From contig CACPEJ010000001.1 of the NCBI GenBank assembly GCA_902632935.1, positions 85,179 through 136,088 on the forward strand: DNA of 50,910 bases, in the 5' to 3' direction. The translations under genes were made by a program, and so were the position numbers. The notes beneath the pieces are model-generated. The model was not told the DNA's origin, searched no databases, and saw only the letters and a list, made by a program, of their open reading frames with translations. The stretch comes from an uncultured Pelagibacteraceae bacterium. GTDB lineage: Bacteria > Pseudomonadota > Alphaproteobacteria > Pelagibacterales > Pelagibacteraceae. Below are positions 23,197 to 31,789 of this stretch, in pieces. Every line of letters begins with the position of its first letter. Position 1 is the stretch's first letter.

Positions 23197-24183
23197 TTAC
23201 AAATTTTCAATCACCTGATTAAACACTTCATCGGGCTTAAGTTTCCTCATCCCATTTCTATCCCTATGCCAAACATTATCCACATAATCCTTTGGAACTA
23301 TTGGAGTAATTTTACTATATTTTAGTTCACTCACTGGGTCATTGGCTATTAATCCAAATGATTTAATTCCAAGAGCTGCTGCAAGATTTAATGGACCTGA
23401 ATTATTTCCAAGAAAAAAATCTGAATTTTTAATTGCCAATATTACTCCTTGTAGATCTTTACTAGAACAATCGATAAAATAATTTTTATTAGACCCAGCA
23501 ATTATTTTTTTTGCAATATGAGATTTTTCAGGGCTACAAACAAGATATATGTAATCAAATAATTTTTTTTCAAACAAAAGATCCGCAAGTTTGATAAAAT
23601 CTTCCTCATACCACATTTTGTAATCTTCAAAAGAATCGACCCCAAAAGCAATTTTCTTTCCATCAACAAGAAGGTCCGAATTATTTTTTTTGAGACGCTC
23701 AACATCAATTTCCAAATTTGGGTATTTATTCTCTATTGTTACTGAATTAATCTTAAGTAGTTTTTGAGATCTTTCAGAATAATTTAATTTTAAATCCTCC
23801 TCATTAAGAAAATTTTTTACAGTAAGCCATTTCTTTTGGTTTTTAAATCCTGGTCCAATAATATTCTTAATTTTTGCTATTTTAGCTGCAATGGCAGGTT
23901 TATTGACTTTATCTAATATATAAACAAAATCATATTTCTCAGATTTAAATACTTTTATTAATTTGAATACATCAACCCAATAAAATAAACCCTTCCTGAA
24001 ATCATTATAAAAAATTTGATTTATATGTTTAAGGTCTTTAAGAATATTTTGGGCTTGTGTTTTTTCTCTGACAACTAAATCTATATTTGTTTGATGATGT
24101 TGACTGATAGCTTTTATGTAGGGTAATTGCCAGATTAAATCACCTAATTTATGATGAGTATAAACGATACAAATTTTATTCAT
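23197..24183 (-). CDS. Glycosyltransferase family 9 (heptosyltransferase-like)
   Basis: This 328-residue GT-B enzyme belongs to the ADP-heptose:LPS heptosyltransferase family. The N-terminal strand KICIVYTHHKLGDLIWQLPYIKAI matches the family start (LGDxxxxxPxxxxL). The C-terminal donor-binding motif FFLGNNSGPLNLAAALGIKSFGLI (near 268-291) replaces the usual DSGPxHLAAA with NSGPLNLAAA. This suggests adding a sugar to the LPS core or another surface glycan. It is alone on the minus strand, ended by the bidirectional terminator at 23144, and diverges from the rhodanese gene with 47 bp between starts. Confidence 0.82.
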   Translation of the reverse strand: MNKICIVYTHHKLGDLIWQLPYIKAISQHHQTNIDLVVREKTQAQNILKDLKHINQIFYNDFRKGLFYWVDVFKLIKVFKSEKYDFVYILDKVNKPAIAAKIAKIKNIIGPGFKNQKKWLTVKNFLNEEDLKLNYSERSQKLLKINSVTIENKYPNLEIDVERLKKNNSDLLVDGKKIAFGVDSFEDYKMWYEEDFIKLADLLFEKKLFDYIYLVCSPEKSHIAKKIIAGSNKNYFIDCSSKDLQGVILAIKNSDFFLGNNSGPLNLAAALGIKSFGLIANDPVSELKYSKITPIVPKDYVDNVWHRDRNGMRKLKPDEVFNQVIENL

Positions 24184-24230
24184 TTTTATTTTTGTGATTT
24201 CAAAAAAAACTATATAATAAATTTAGTTCT

Positions 24231-24614
24231 ATGAATATAAAATCGTCAAAAACATTAGTCACAGAAGCTTTAAGCGAAATTAAAACAATTTCACCAGACG
24301 AAGCATTATCAATGGTGAATGAAGATAAATGTAATCTAATTGATATAAGAGATATAAGAGAACTTGAAAGAGATGGGCGAGTTGAAAATTCAAATCATAT
24401 TCCGCGAGGCATGTTAGAATTTTGGTTAGATCCTGATAGTCCATATTTTAAAGATGGTAAATTAGATATGAATAAAGAAATGGTTCTTTTCTGTGCTGGC
24501 GGTATGAGATCAGCATTGGCTGCAAAAACTCTCAAAGATATGGGGTTTGAAAAAGTTTCACACATTGATGGTGGATTTGGAGCTATTAGAAATAGTAAAT
24601 TTAAGATTGTTTAA
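24231..24614 (+). CDS. Rhodanese-domain sulfurtransferase
   Basis: This single rhodanese domain of 127 residues carries persulfide sulfur on a catalytic Cys. The active-site loop CAGGMRS starts at Cys88 after the strand VLFC, and the CH2-like motif LIDIRDIRELERDGRVENSNHIPRG covers 36-60. The two Arg positions fit sulfur-transfer rather than phosphatase members. A TATAAT hexamer (24213-24218) lies just upstream, giving a very short leader. Its end overlaps the convergent gene at 24611 by 4 nt. The acceptor is unknown; candidates in the window include MnmA-dependent tRNA thiolation. Confidence 0.85.
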   Translation: MNIKSSKTLVTEALSEIKTISPDEALSMVNEDKCNLIDIRDIRELERDGRVENSNHIPRGMLEFWLDPDSPYFKDGKLDMNKEMVLFCAGGMRSALAAKTLKDMGFEKVSHIDGGFGAIRNSKFKIV

Positions 24615-25195
24615 GAAACACACTCTTCTAAAGCATATTCAAGTCTATCTTGTCCCCAAAAAAGTTTATTGTTGACTATGAAAGTTGGAGCACCGAATAC
24701 ATCATTTTGAAAAGCTTTGTCAGTCAAACTTTTTAATTCATCTTTTACTTTTTGATTACTTATATTTTCAAAAAATTTTTTTTTATCAATTTTACAATTA
24801 TCTAAAATTTCGTTTACGTTAGCTTCGATTGATATATCTATATTATTTTTCCAATAGGCATCAAAACAGAGATCAAAATATTCACTTTTTTTATTTGCAT
24901 CAATTGAAATAAATCCTCTCATTAAATAAAGGGTATTAATTGGAAATTTTTCGTTCCATTTAAAAGATATATTATTTTTGTTAGCTATAATTTCGCAATC
25001 ATTCTTCATATTTTTCATTTTTCGCTCATTAAATGCAGGAGCAGTTATGTTACCTAACTTATGCAAACCACCTAGCAAAATAGGTTTATAATTAAAATCG
25101 ACCCCATTTTTATTCTGCATTGATTTAATTTTTTTATAGGCAATGTAAGAATATGGACTAATAAAATCGAAGTAAAAATCGATGATTTTACTCAT
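24611..25195 (-). CDS. DsbA-family 2-hydroxychromene-2-carboxylate isomerase-like protein
   Basis: This 194-residue thioredoxin-fold protein belongs to the kappa-class GST/HCCA-isomerase family. The N-terminal motif FYFDFISPYSYIAY carries the GSH-activating Ser13 in place of the DsbA CxxC, which excludes a disulfide oxidase role. The C-terminal VFGAPTFIVNNKLFWGQDRLEYAL is the conserved cis-Pro and helix region. HCCA isomerase acts in naphthalene degradation, but in marine heterotrophs the family is widespread and its real substrate is usually unknown. Its start overlaps the end of the membrane gene at 25188 by 8 nt, so the two are co-transcribed. Confidence 0.82.
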   Translation of the reverse strand: MSKIIDFYFDFISPYSYIAYKKIKSMQNKNGVDFNYKPILLGGLHKLGNITAPAFNERKMKNMKNDCEIIANKNNISFKWNEKFPINTLYLMRGFISIDANKKSEYFDLCFDAYWKNNIDISIEANVNEILDNCKIDKKKFFENISNQKVKDELKSLTDKAFQNDVFGAPTFIVNNKLFWGQDRLEYALEECVS

Positions 25196-25661
25196 ATAGG
25201 TTCATACTTTTCGCGTAAAATATTCTAATGAGCCAATAAATAAAAATGCCTAAAGGACCAATTAAATAAGTAATTATCAATGGGATGCCAACAAGAACCT
25301 TATTGATAAAAAATTTTTGTGAGTCTCTTACAATCCAGCCACCGACGAATAAATTAATTGATACAAAGTGGATCCAAAATAACATTAAAAAAATATTACT
25401 TGAAAACAAACCTGATAAATTATTAATACTTAAATATAATTCAAAATTACTATCGAAATCATAAGCACTTAAATAAGCTTTATAAAGTACAAATATGTAA
25501 GCACCCCCTAATAATGTGATTGGAAAAATAGAAGTAATAAAATATTTTGTAAAGTTTGATTGTGGAAAAAATATTAATACTAACCAAAAAGGCAAAACTC
25601 CTAAATTCACCCAGAAGTAGAGAATTTCAATTGTAAAGTAAGCATAAATTTGTTCGATCAT
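25188..25661 (-). CDS. ABA4-like membrane protein (DUF4281)
   Basis: This 157-residue protein has four predicted helices. The conserved pattern of the DUF4281/ABA4 family is seen: an N-terminal WVNLGVLPFWLVLIFFP, a central FWIHFVSINLFVGGWIVRDS (His, then LFVG.W...DS), and GIPLIITYLIGPLGIFIYWLIR near the end. Plant ABA4 is needed for neoxanthin synthesis; bacterial members are uncharacterised. It is transcribed together with the HCCA-isomerase-like gene (8-nt overlap) and is divergent from recX, with 28 bp between starts. Family assignment is from motif recall; a role in carotenoid chemistry is speculative. Confidence 0.7.
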   Translation of the reverse strand: MIEQIYAYFTIEILYFWVNLGVLPFWLVLIFFPQSNFTKYFITSIFPITLLGGAYIFVLYKAYLSAYDFDSNFELYLSINNLSGLFSSNIFLMLFWIHFVSINLFVGGWIVRDSQKFFINKVLVGIPLIITYLIGPLGIFIYWLIRIFYAKSMNLYE

Positions 25662-25689
25662 TTTAAATTATATTATATTAGATCTTATA

Positions 25690-26253
25690 ATGATTCCTAT
25701 AAGAAATAAGAGAAAAACATTACAGGTGACTGTAGATGAAATGAGAAATTTTGCTGTAGCATATGTTGAAAAATATGCCCCATCTAAACAACAATTAAGA
25801 ACATATTTACTAAAAAAATATCTCAAGTTATCTGTTCCAAATGTAAAAAAACAGGATGTGACAAATTTAATTGATATTGTTTTATCTGATTTAGAAAAAA
25901 ATAAATTTATTAACGATAAATTTTATTCTGAAAGTAAAGCCAAAAGTATGATCCGAAGAGGAAGTTCAATTAATAAAATTAGAAACTACCTAATTGGCAA
26001 AGGTGTTAATGATGAATTTATAAAAGATACAGTCAACAAAATTAATGAGGATAATTCAGATCAAGATTTTTTTTCAGCAATTAAAATTTGTAAAAAGAAA
26101 AGAATTGGACCAGCTAGGATAGATGACAATAGACCCCTTTTTTATAAAAAGGATATCTCTTTATTAGCAAGAAATGGCTTCGATTTTGAGACATCAAAAA
26201 AAGTTATGGAATTAAAAAAAGATGATTATTTAAAAATAATAAAACTACTTTGA
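25690..26253 (+). CDS. recX: Regulatory protein RecX
   Basis: This 187-residue protein, rich in Lys and predicted helix, has the three-helix repeats of RecX, which caps and inhibits RecA filaments. Recognisable parts are FAVAYVEKYAPSKQQLRTYLLKK (20-42), LEKNKFINDKFYSESKAKSMIRRGSSINKIRNYLIGKGVND (71-112) and a third helical repeat ending LARNGFDFETSKKVM. No recA is next to it here. Its 3' end overlaps by 9 nt a small minus-strand reading frame (26245-26388). Confidence 0.85.
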   Translation: MIPIRNKRKTLQVTVDEMRNFAVAYVEKYAPSKQQLRTYLLKKYLKLSVPNVKKQDVTNLIDIVLSDLEKNKFINDKFYSESKAKSMIRRGSSINKIRNYLIGKGVNDEFIKDTVNKINEDNSDQDFFSAIKICKKKRIGPARIDDNRPLFYKKDISLLARNGFDFETSKKVMELKKDDYLKIIKLL

Positions 26254-26388
26254 TTTTTTTTTCTTTTCTTCTTCAACTAATTGATTGATTTTATTTCTGA
26301 TATAATTTTTAACATATACAAATACCAATAAGCCAAAAATAGATACTGATACAATAATTATAAGTATTATCCTTAATTGTTCATCCAT
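26245..26388 (-). CDS. Small single-helix membrane protein downstream of cysQ-like gene
   Basis: A 47-codon frame encodes MDEQLRIILIIIVSVSIFGL followed by VFVYVKNYIRNK and a Glu/Lys-rich tail (VEEEKKKKSK). One N-terminal membrane helix and a short basic or coiled cytosolic tail are predicted. Its ATG lies 1 nt after the stop of the phosphatase gene, a spacing typical of coupled genes. It ends inside recX (9-nt convergent overlap). No family is recognised. Confidence 0.6.
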   Translation of the reverse strand: MDEQLRIILIIIVSVSIFGLLVFVYVKNYIRNKINQLVEEEKKKKSK

Positions 26389-26389
26389 T

Positions 26390-27160
26390 TTAGATATTTT
26401 TATTTTTTAAGATTAAACTTGGATTCTTAAAATTTTTCTTTCCATATTTAATTTCTTTGCCTTCAAAATCTGTAATTATTCCTCCAGCATGTTGTAAAAT
26501 TGCATGACCAGCCGCTATATCCCATTCACAAGCTCTAGGCTCAGCCACATATCCATCATATTCACCAGCAGCAATGACACAAAATTTAAGAGAACTTTTC
26601 ATTCTAACATATTTTTTTACATTAAATTTTTTATGTAATTTTTCTATTTCAGGTTTAATATTGTTTGAATAGGATACAAATTTCACATCATTTTTATCAA
26701 AATTTTCAGAACAATTTAAATTCTTGGTTTCACCATTTGTAAACTCATAGGCATTATTTGGACCATAGGAGTAAAACATTCTTTTTTTTGAAGGAGCATA
26801 AATTAATCCAGCTACTGGATTTTTGTTAATTATTAATCCAGCATTAATTGTAAATTCCTCTAGATTATTTATATAGTCGTAGGTACCATCGATAGGGTCA
26901 ATGAGCCAAAAATTTTCAAGATTGTTTATTGATTTATTATCAGAGGTCTCTTCTGATATGATGGGAAGTTCAGGTGTTAATTCTTTAATTTTTTGAGTAA
27001 CAATTTTATTAACTTTTAAATCTCCATTACTAACAGGAGTATTATCGGCTTTAATTTTTTTTATAAGTCCTTGTTTTCTTAAATCTAAAGAAATTTTTCC
27101 TGCATGAATAAATGTATCAATCAGATTTTCGACAATCTCTTTTAAATTCAAATTATTCAT
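26390..27160 (-). CDS. cysQ: Inositol-monophosphatase-family phosphatase, CysQ-like
   Basis: This is a 256-residue Mg-dependent phosphatase. Metal-ligand motifs are visible: SEET (69-72), WLIDPIDGTYDYINN (85-99; the DPIDGT signature) and the C-terminal EWDIAAGHAILQHAGG with its conserved Asp. The subgroup that hydrolyses 3'(2'),5'-adenosine bisphosphate (CysQ) fits best, from the FTINAGLI and PVAGLIYAP stretches. Inositol-1-phosphatase or histidinol-phosphatase activity cannot be excluded, and the inositol genes in this window are not linked to it. Its ATG overlaps the end of the DUF3553 gene by 8 nt. Confidence 0.8.
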   Translation of the reverse strand: MNNLNLKEIVENLIDTFIHAGKISLDLRKQGLIKKIKADNTPVSNGDLKVNKIVTQKIKELTPELPIISEETSDNKSINNLENFWLIDPIDGTYDYINNLEEFTINAGLIINKNPVAGLIYAPSKKRMFYSYGPNNAYEFTNGETKNLNCSENFDKNDVKFVSYSNNIKPEIEKLHKKFNVKKYVRMKSSLKFCVIAAGEYDGYVAEPRACEWDIAAGHAILQHAGGIITDFEGKEIKYGKKNFKNPSLILKNKNI

Positions 27161-27323
27161 TGATTTTTATTAATTCTATATTTTTAGTATTTATTACTTT
27201 TTTTCCAACATTTTCAAAATTAACTGTCACTTTTCCTTTTATAATTGATTGAACTTGACCTATACCCCAGTTTTTATTAGCAGGATTGATAACTTTGTCT
27301 CCTGGTTCAAAATCTAATATCAT
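27153..27323 (-). CDS. DUF3553-family small protein
   Basis: A 56-codon frame encodes a beta-rich domain, [20 protein letters not shown] then [22 protein letters not shown]. The PGD.V.NP....WG.GQVQS......VNFE..GK pattern is that of the alphaproteobacterial DUF3553 family, with an SH3-like barrel reminiscent of CarD/UvrD-tail modules. The stop overlaps the cysQ-like start by 8 nt, so the genes are translationally coupled. Function is unknown; similar folds bind RNA polymerase or nucleic acid. Confidence 0.75.
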   Translation of the reverse strand: MILDFEPGDKVINPANKNWGIGQVQSIIKGKVTVNFENVGKKVINTKNIELIKINE

Positions 27324-27364
27324 TTAATTTAACTTATATTAGAAATAAGTATAAATACCATCAA

Positions 27365-28480
27365 ATGAATAAAGAATTAAATTCAATAGGATTAAACAAG
27401 AAACCATCAGACACAAAAGTAGTTGTTGCAATGTCTGGAGGAGTAGATTCATCTACTGTTGCAGGCATGATGAAAAAAGAAGGATATGACGTAATTGGTA
27501 TTACTTTAAAACTTTATGACGATGCAAAACAAGTCTCGGAGTCAAAGCAATGTTGTTCTGGTCAAGATATCATGGATGCAAAAAGAGTTGCTCAAAAATT
27601 AGATATAGAACATAAAATTTTATATTATCAAAATAAGTTCAAGCAAGGAGTTATAGATAATTTTGTTGATAGTTACTTAAAAGGTGAAACTCCAATACCT
27701 TGTGTTCAATGTAATCAAACAGTAAAATTTAAGGATTTATTTGAAGTTTCTAAAGATTTAAATGCTGATGCTTTAATCACTGGGCATTATGTGAAAAGTG
27801 TTACTTCAAATAATAATACAAATATGTACAGAGCTATCGACGAAAATAGAGATCAAAGTTATTTTCTTTTCAATACTACTAGGGAACAACTTGATTATTT
27901 AAGATTTCCATTAGGTAGTCTTCATAAAAATGAAACACGTGAAATTGCCAAAAAACTAGACCTTAATGTTGCTGATAAACCAGACAGCCAGGATATATGT
28001 TTTGTACCTGGTGGAGATTATGCATCAGTAATTCAAAAATTCAGACCAGACTCATTTAAAAAAGGAAACATAAAAGATCTTAAAGGTAATGTCATTGGTG
28101 TTCACGATGGAATTATAAATTTTACTATTGGTCAAAGAAAAGGAATAAAAGTTTCTGACAAAGAAGCTCTGTACGTTATTAAAATTAATTCTGAGAAAAA
28201 TGAAATAATTGTTGGACCAAAAGAATATTTAGGAAAGAAAGATATTTTATTAAAAAATGTTAATTTATTAGCAAATGAACAAGAATTTAAATCCAGCATT
28301 TTTGTAAAAGTTAGATCTACTGGTAAATTGCTTGAAGCAAACGTCAATTTAAGTGATCAAAATGGAGCTGATGTAAATCTTAAAAACCCTGAGGATGGAA
28401 TATCACCAGGTCAAGCGTGTGTCTTTTATCAAAAAGATCAATTTGGCCACAAGGTGCTTGGAGGAGGATGGATTAAATAG
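27365..28480 (+). CDS. mnmA: tRNA-specific 2-thiouridylase MnmA
   Basis: This 371-residue enzyme installs sulfur at U34 of Lys, Glu and Gln tRNAs using ATP and persulfide from a relay. The PP-loop SGGVDSS is at 24-30. The catalytic Cys pair is Cys116 in [11 protein letters not shown] and Cys212 in [11 protein letters not shown]. The domain order (N-type ATPase, central domain, C-terminal beta-barrel ending GQACVFY) and length are standard. It diverges from the DUF3553 gene with 41 bp between starts. Its stop overlaps the convergent membrane gene by 8 nt. Confidence 0.95.
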   Translation: MNKELNSIGLNKKPSDTKVVVAMSGGVDSSTVAGMMKKEGYDVIGITLKLYDDAKQVSESKQCCSGQDIMDAKRVAQKLDIEHKILYYQNKFKQGVIDNFVDSYLKGETPIPCVQCNQTVKFKDLFEVSKDLNADALITGHYVKSVTSNNNTNMYRAIDENRDQSYFLFNTTREQLDYLRFPLGSLHKNETREIAKKLDLNVADKPDSQDICFVPGGDYASVIQKFRPDSFKKGNIKDLKGNVIGVHDGIINFTIGQRKGIKVSDKEALYVIKINSEKNEIIVGPKEYLGKKDILLKNVNLLANEQEFKSSIFVKVRSTGKLLEANVNLSDQNGADVNLKNPEDGISPGQACVFYQKDQFGHKVLGGGWIK

Positions 28481-29228
28481 TAATTTTTTTCCAACTTAGG
28501 TAATAAAGGAGGTAGAATAAAAAAATTGCAAAAAAATAATTCCATTCAATAATTAATATAAAAGTCTTTGTATTTTCAAAAAATAATAAAAAAAAACACA
28601 AAAATAATGTTATTAAAAGTATGTGCGCTAAAAAATATTGAAATTTAAAAAATATATTTTTAAGTCCCAAAAGAGTTTCTGAGAGTTTTTTAACACATTT
28701 AACAAAGTAGAATTTTGCTAATATTGAAAATAACACACAACATGCAAGATTTAATCTTATTAAGAACTTGTATAAGTTGTTATCAAATTTAATCCCTAAA
28801 AATATAATATGAATTATAAATGTTATGCCGCAAATTAAACCAAAATTATAAAATTTATTTATTTGTTTTTGATCTATATCGAAATTCATAAAAATTTTTT
28901 TTTGATTTCTCCAAAAAAAGCATACTAAAAAACCTGTAAATATCATTGCAGGTTTAAATACTAACCAATTAGGAAATACTCTTCCCAATCTACTTATTGA
29001 AGTTGCTCCATCAATATAAGGAATTGCATAACCAATTTTTTCTACATCTTGTTTAGACCTGAGAGCATCAACAGCATTATAAATTTTTATATCTTTGTAA
29101 TAATGTCCACGTGTAGGTTCGCCTCTCCATTCAAAACTTTGTGAAAATATTAAGATAGAATTAATAACTAATAAAGGAATGATGAAAAGCACCAAACCCA
29201 ATTTTCTGGATCTGGAAACAAGTTTCAT
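28473..29228 (-). CDS. Uncharacterised multi-pass membrane protein
   Basis: The family of this 251-residue protein is not recognised. Predicted layout: one N-terminal helix ([20 protein letters not shown]), an extracytoplasmic stretch of about 55 residues with [23 protein letters not shown], then five or six helices (from about 90). The C-terminal half is almost entirely aromatic and aliphatic residues. This resembles FRAG1/DRAM/Sfk1-like or DUF-type five-to-six-helix proteins only in general shape. It overlaps mnmA by 8 nt at its end and lies 10 nt downstream of a 27-codon basic gene on the same strand. Confidence 0.55.
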   Translation of the reverse strand: MKLVSRSRKLGLVLFIIPLLVINSILIFSQSFEWRGEPTRGHYYKDIKIYNAVDALRSKQDVEKIGYAIPYIDGATSISRLGRVFPNWLVFKPAMIFTGFLVCFFWRNQKKIFMNFDIDQKQINKFYNFGLICGITFIIHIIFLGIKFDNNLYKFLIRLNLACCVLFSILAKFYFVKCVKKLSETLLGLKNIFFKFQYFLAHILLITLFLCFFLLFFENTKTFILIIEWNYFFAIFLFYLLYYLSWKKITI

Positions 29229-29238
29229 AAATAATAAT

Positions 29239-29322
29239 CTATTTTTTCTTATTTTTTTTTCTAGCTCTTCTTTTTTTTGACCCCATTTTTCTTCGGCCTC
29301 TGTGTTTCTTTGGATAACTCAT
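29239..29322 (-). CDS. 27-residue highly basic protein
   Basis: A short frame encodes MSYPKKHRGRRKMGSKKRRA and ends RKKNKKK; 16 of the 27 residues are Lys or Arg. An AAAGG Shine-Dalgarno-like sequence lies about 5 nt before the ATG. Composition and size resemble accessory ribosomal proteins (bTHX, bS22 or the COX24/mS38 type), but identity is not established. It lies upstream of the membrane protein gene with 10 nt between them. A chance reading of an A-rich stretch is the alternative, though the His/Arg/Gly-rich first half is not simple poly-A. Confidence 0.45.
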   Translation of the reverse strand: MSYPKKHRGRRKMGSKKRRARKKNKKK

Positions 29323-29395
29323 TAAAACCTTTATATTAATTTATTGAATTTTTGATACGGATATAGCATTGTCCTTTAATCATATCAATTTTTTT

Positions 29396-30571
29396 ATGGG
29401 TAAATCTTTTAAGACATTTTTAAAACATACCGCAAAAGATTTTCATAACCAATCAGTAAATCCACCAGTAGTAAGAGCATCGACCATTATTTTTAAGTCT
29501 ATGCAGCATATACGAAAAACTCAAAAAAAAGCTCTACGAAATCCAACAGGTGGTCATTTTGATTATGGTAGGCAAGGTACCTCTACTACTTATATATTAC
29601 AAAAAATTTTAACAAAACTTGAAGAAAGTTATCATGTTTTTACGACACCAACAGGTTTTGGCTCCGTTTTTTTAGCAATATTCAGCGTTGTAAGACCTGG
29701 AGATGAAATGTTAGTTGCAGATCCAGTCTACAGCCCTACACGAATTTTAACTGAAGATTATCTAAAAGATTTTAATATAAAGACAGTTTTTTATAATCCG
29801 CATGACCTCAATACATTAAAAAACAATATTACAAAGAAAACAAAATTGATTTTTGTAGAAAATCCGGGGAGTAATACTTTTGATTTTCAAGACTTGGGTA
29901 AAATTATTTCGATTGCAAAAAAGCATAAACTTTACACTGCAATTGATAATACGTGGGGTACTCCTTATTACTTAAAACCAATTAAACTTGGTTTTGATAT
30001 GTCAATTGTCTCTGCAACTAAATATTATTCTGGGCATTCAGATGTTATGGGTGGAAGTTTAGCAGTGAATAAAAGGGTATTTTCTAAAGTTAAAGCAGCA
30101 GAAAAAATTACAGGTCTTAGATTAGGACCTGATGATGCTTATTTAATAACTAGGGGATTAAGAACGTTAGACGTTAGATTAGACAGACATAGAGAAAATG
30201 CTAAAAAAGTTGCAGCATTTTTATCAAAAAATAAAAGAATTAAATTGTTATATCCTTTCAAAAAAAATTCACAAAATTTTAGAATGTGGAAAAAATATTA
30301 TTCTGGAGCGTCAGGTTTAATGGGATTAAAGATAAAAGCTAAGAATATTAATTCTGTTCGAAAGTTTGTTAATTCACTGAAATTGTTTGGCTATGGCTAT
30401 AGTTGGGGTGGATTTGAGAGTTTAGCGCTTCATCAAGAATTTAGAGAAACTGGTAAAAGAAAATATATGAACTTACCAAAAGATGAACATCTAGTAAGAT
30501 TACATATAGGTCTTGAAGATCCTAATGATTTGATTGCTGATATCAAACAAGCTTTAAGACATTTAAGATGA
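29396..30571 (+). CDS. metC: Cystathionine beta-lyase
   Basis: This 391-residue PLP enzyme of the Cys/Met-metabolism (gamma) family cleaves cystathionine to homocysteine, pyruvate and ammonia. The PLP Lys sits in SATKYYSGHSDVMGGS, and the cofactor-phosphate region is GRQGTSTTY. AIDNTWGTPYYLKP and the C-terminal SWGGFESLALHQ favour the MetC branch over gamma-synthase. The ATG at 29396 (MGKSFKTFLKHTAKD) is preferred over an upstream TTG at 29369, because the homologous N-terminus begins here. The next gene starts inside its stop (ATGA), so it is coupled to an MFS transporter. Cysteine desulfhydrase activity is a possible side reaction. Confidence 0.85.
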   Translation: MGKSFKTFLKHTAKDFHNQSVNPPVVRASTIIFKSMQHIRKTQKKALRNPTGGHFDYGRQGTSTTYILQKILTKLEESYHVFTTPTGFGSVFLAIFSVVRPGDEMLVADPVYSPTRILTEDYLKDFNIKTVFYNPHDLNTLKNNITKKTKLIFVENPGSNTFDFQDLGKIISIAKKHKLYTAIDNTWGTPYYLKPIKLGFDMSIVSATKYYSGHSDVMGGSLAVNKRVFSKVKAAEKITGLRLGPDDAYLITRGLRTLDVRLDRHRENAKKVAAFLSKNKRIKLLYPFKKNSQNFRMWKKYYSGASGLMGLKIKAKNINSVRKFVNSLKLFGYGYSWGGFESLALHQEFRETGKRKYMNLPKDEHLVRLHIGLEDPNDLIADIKQALRHLR

Positions 30572-31788
30572 GTTCTGAAAAATTTTTTCGCTCAAAAACT
30601 GCGATAGTAACTTTATTTGCTGCATGCTTTGTTGTTCTGATTTCTTTGGGTGTCAGACAAACATTTGGTTTGTTCTTTATGGACTTCAACGAGAGTTTAA
30701 AGATAAGCAACACCGCATTTGGTTTTGCAATTGGGATGCAGATGTTGATGTGGGGTATAACAGGTCCTATCTTCGGAGCTATAGCAGATAAATACGGAGG
30801 ACATATAGCTATAATTGGAGCATTTATTTTTTATACTTTAGGTGTTTATTTTTTATACACGGGTCCAAATACTGGAATATTTTTTCAAATCCATATGGGT
30901 TTATTAATCGGAATAGGTCTTGGTGGAACGGCAATAAGTATTCCTATGTCAGTTGTGGGGAAACATTTTCCATTATCTACAAGAACGATTGCAATGAGTT
31001 TTGTTACTGCTGTTGGATCATTTGGTTACTTTCTTTCACCAATTTTCACTAACTTTTCTCTCACAGAGTTTGGTTGGAACTATACATTATTTGTTTTTTG
31101 CTTATTTTTGTTATCTGGTTTAGTTGCAGCATATTTTGTTAGATCTCCATCTAAAACGGAAAGTGTCGAAAAAACTTCAGATCAATCTTTTAAGGAAGCT
31201 CTCTCAGAAGCTTTTAAAACTAAAAGTTATATTTTGCTTGTATCAGGGTTTTTTGTATGTGGTTTTCATATAACTTTGGTTGGAACGCATGTACCTAAAT
31301 ATGTAATAGATAGAGGACTTGAGGATTGGACTGCAGCAGCAATTTTATCTTTGATCGGTTTATTTAATATTTTTGGTTCACTATTAAGTGGCTACCTCTC
31401 TGCAAAAATGAGTAAGAAAATTATCCTTAGTGCAATTTACTTTTTAAGAGGTGTTTCTATAATTTTTTTTATATTTATGCCCGCAAGTAATATTAATGCA
31501 TTTTTATTTGGGGCAAGTTTTGGTTTTTTATGGCTATCAACAGTGCCTGCAACAAGTGGAATTGTAGCTCACTTGTTTGGGACAAAATATTTAGGCCTTT
31601 TGTATGGAATTGTTTTTTTAAGTCACCAAGTAGGATCTTTCTTTGGCGCGTATCTAGGGGGTTTATTTTATGATCTATACGGGTCATATGATTATGCGTG
31701 GTATTTAGCAATTGCATTATCAGTTTTTGCAGCAATAATTCATCTGCCAATTAGAGAAGAACCAGTTTTAAGACTAAAAACAGAATAA
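30568..31788 (+). CDS. MFS transporter
   Basis: This 406-residue major-facilitator protein has 12 predicted helices. The signature between helices 2 and 3 is GPIFGAIADKYGGH (about 66-79), and the N-terminus FVVLISLGVRQTFGLFFMDF resembles monocarboxylate/oxalate-formate-type (OFA) members. The cytosolic loop at about 190-215 (SPSKTESVEKTSDQSFKEAL) separates the halves. Its ATG overlaps the metC stop by 4 nt. The pairing suggests transport of an organosulfur amino acid or the ketoacid product of MetC, but the substrate cannot be read from sequence. Confidence 0.85.
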   Translation: MSSEKFFRSKTAIVTLFAACFVVLISLGVRQTFGLFFMDFNESLKISNTAFGFAIGMQMLMWGITGPIFGAIADKYGGHIAIIGAFIFYTLGVYFLYTGPNTGIFFQIHMGLLIGIGLGGTAISIPMSVVGKHFPLSTRTIAMSFVTAVGSFGYFLSPIFTNFSLTEFGWNYTLFVFCLFLLSGLVAAYFVRSPSKTESVEKTSDQSFKEALSEAFKTKSYILLVSGFFVCGFHITLVGTHVPKYVIDRGLEDWTAAAILSLIGLFNIFGSLLSGYLSAKMSKKIILSAIYFLRGVSIIFFIFMPASNINAFLFGASFGFLWLSTVPATSGIVAHLFGTKYLGLLYGIVFLSHQVGSFFGAYLGGLFYDLYGSYDYAWYLAIALSVFAAIIHLPIREEPVLRLKTE

Positions 31789-31789
31789 T

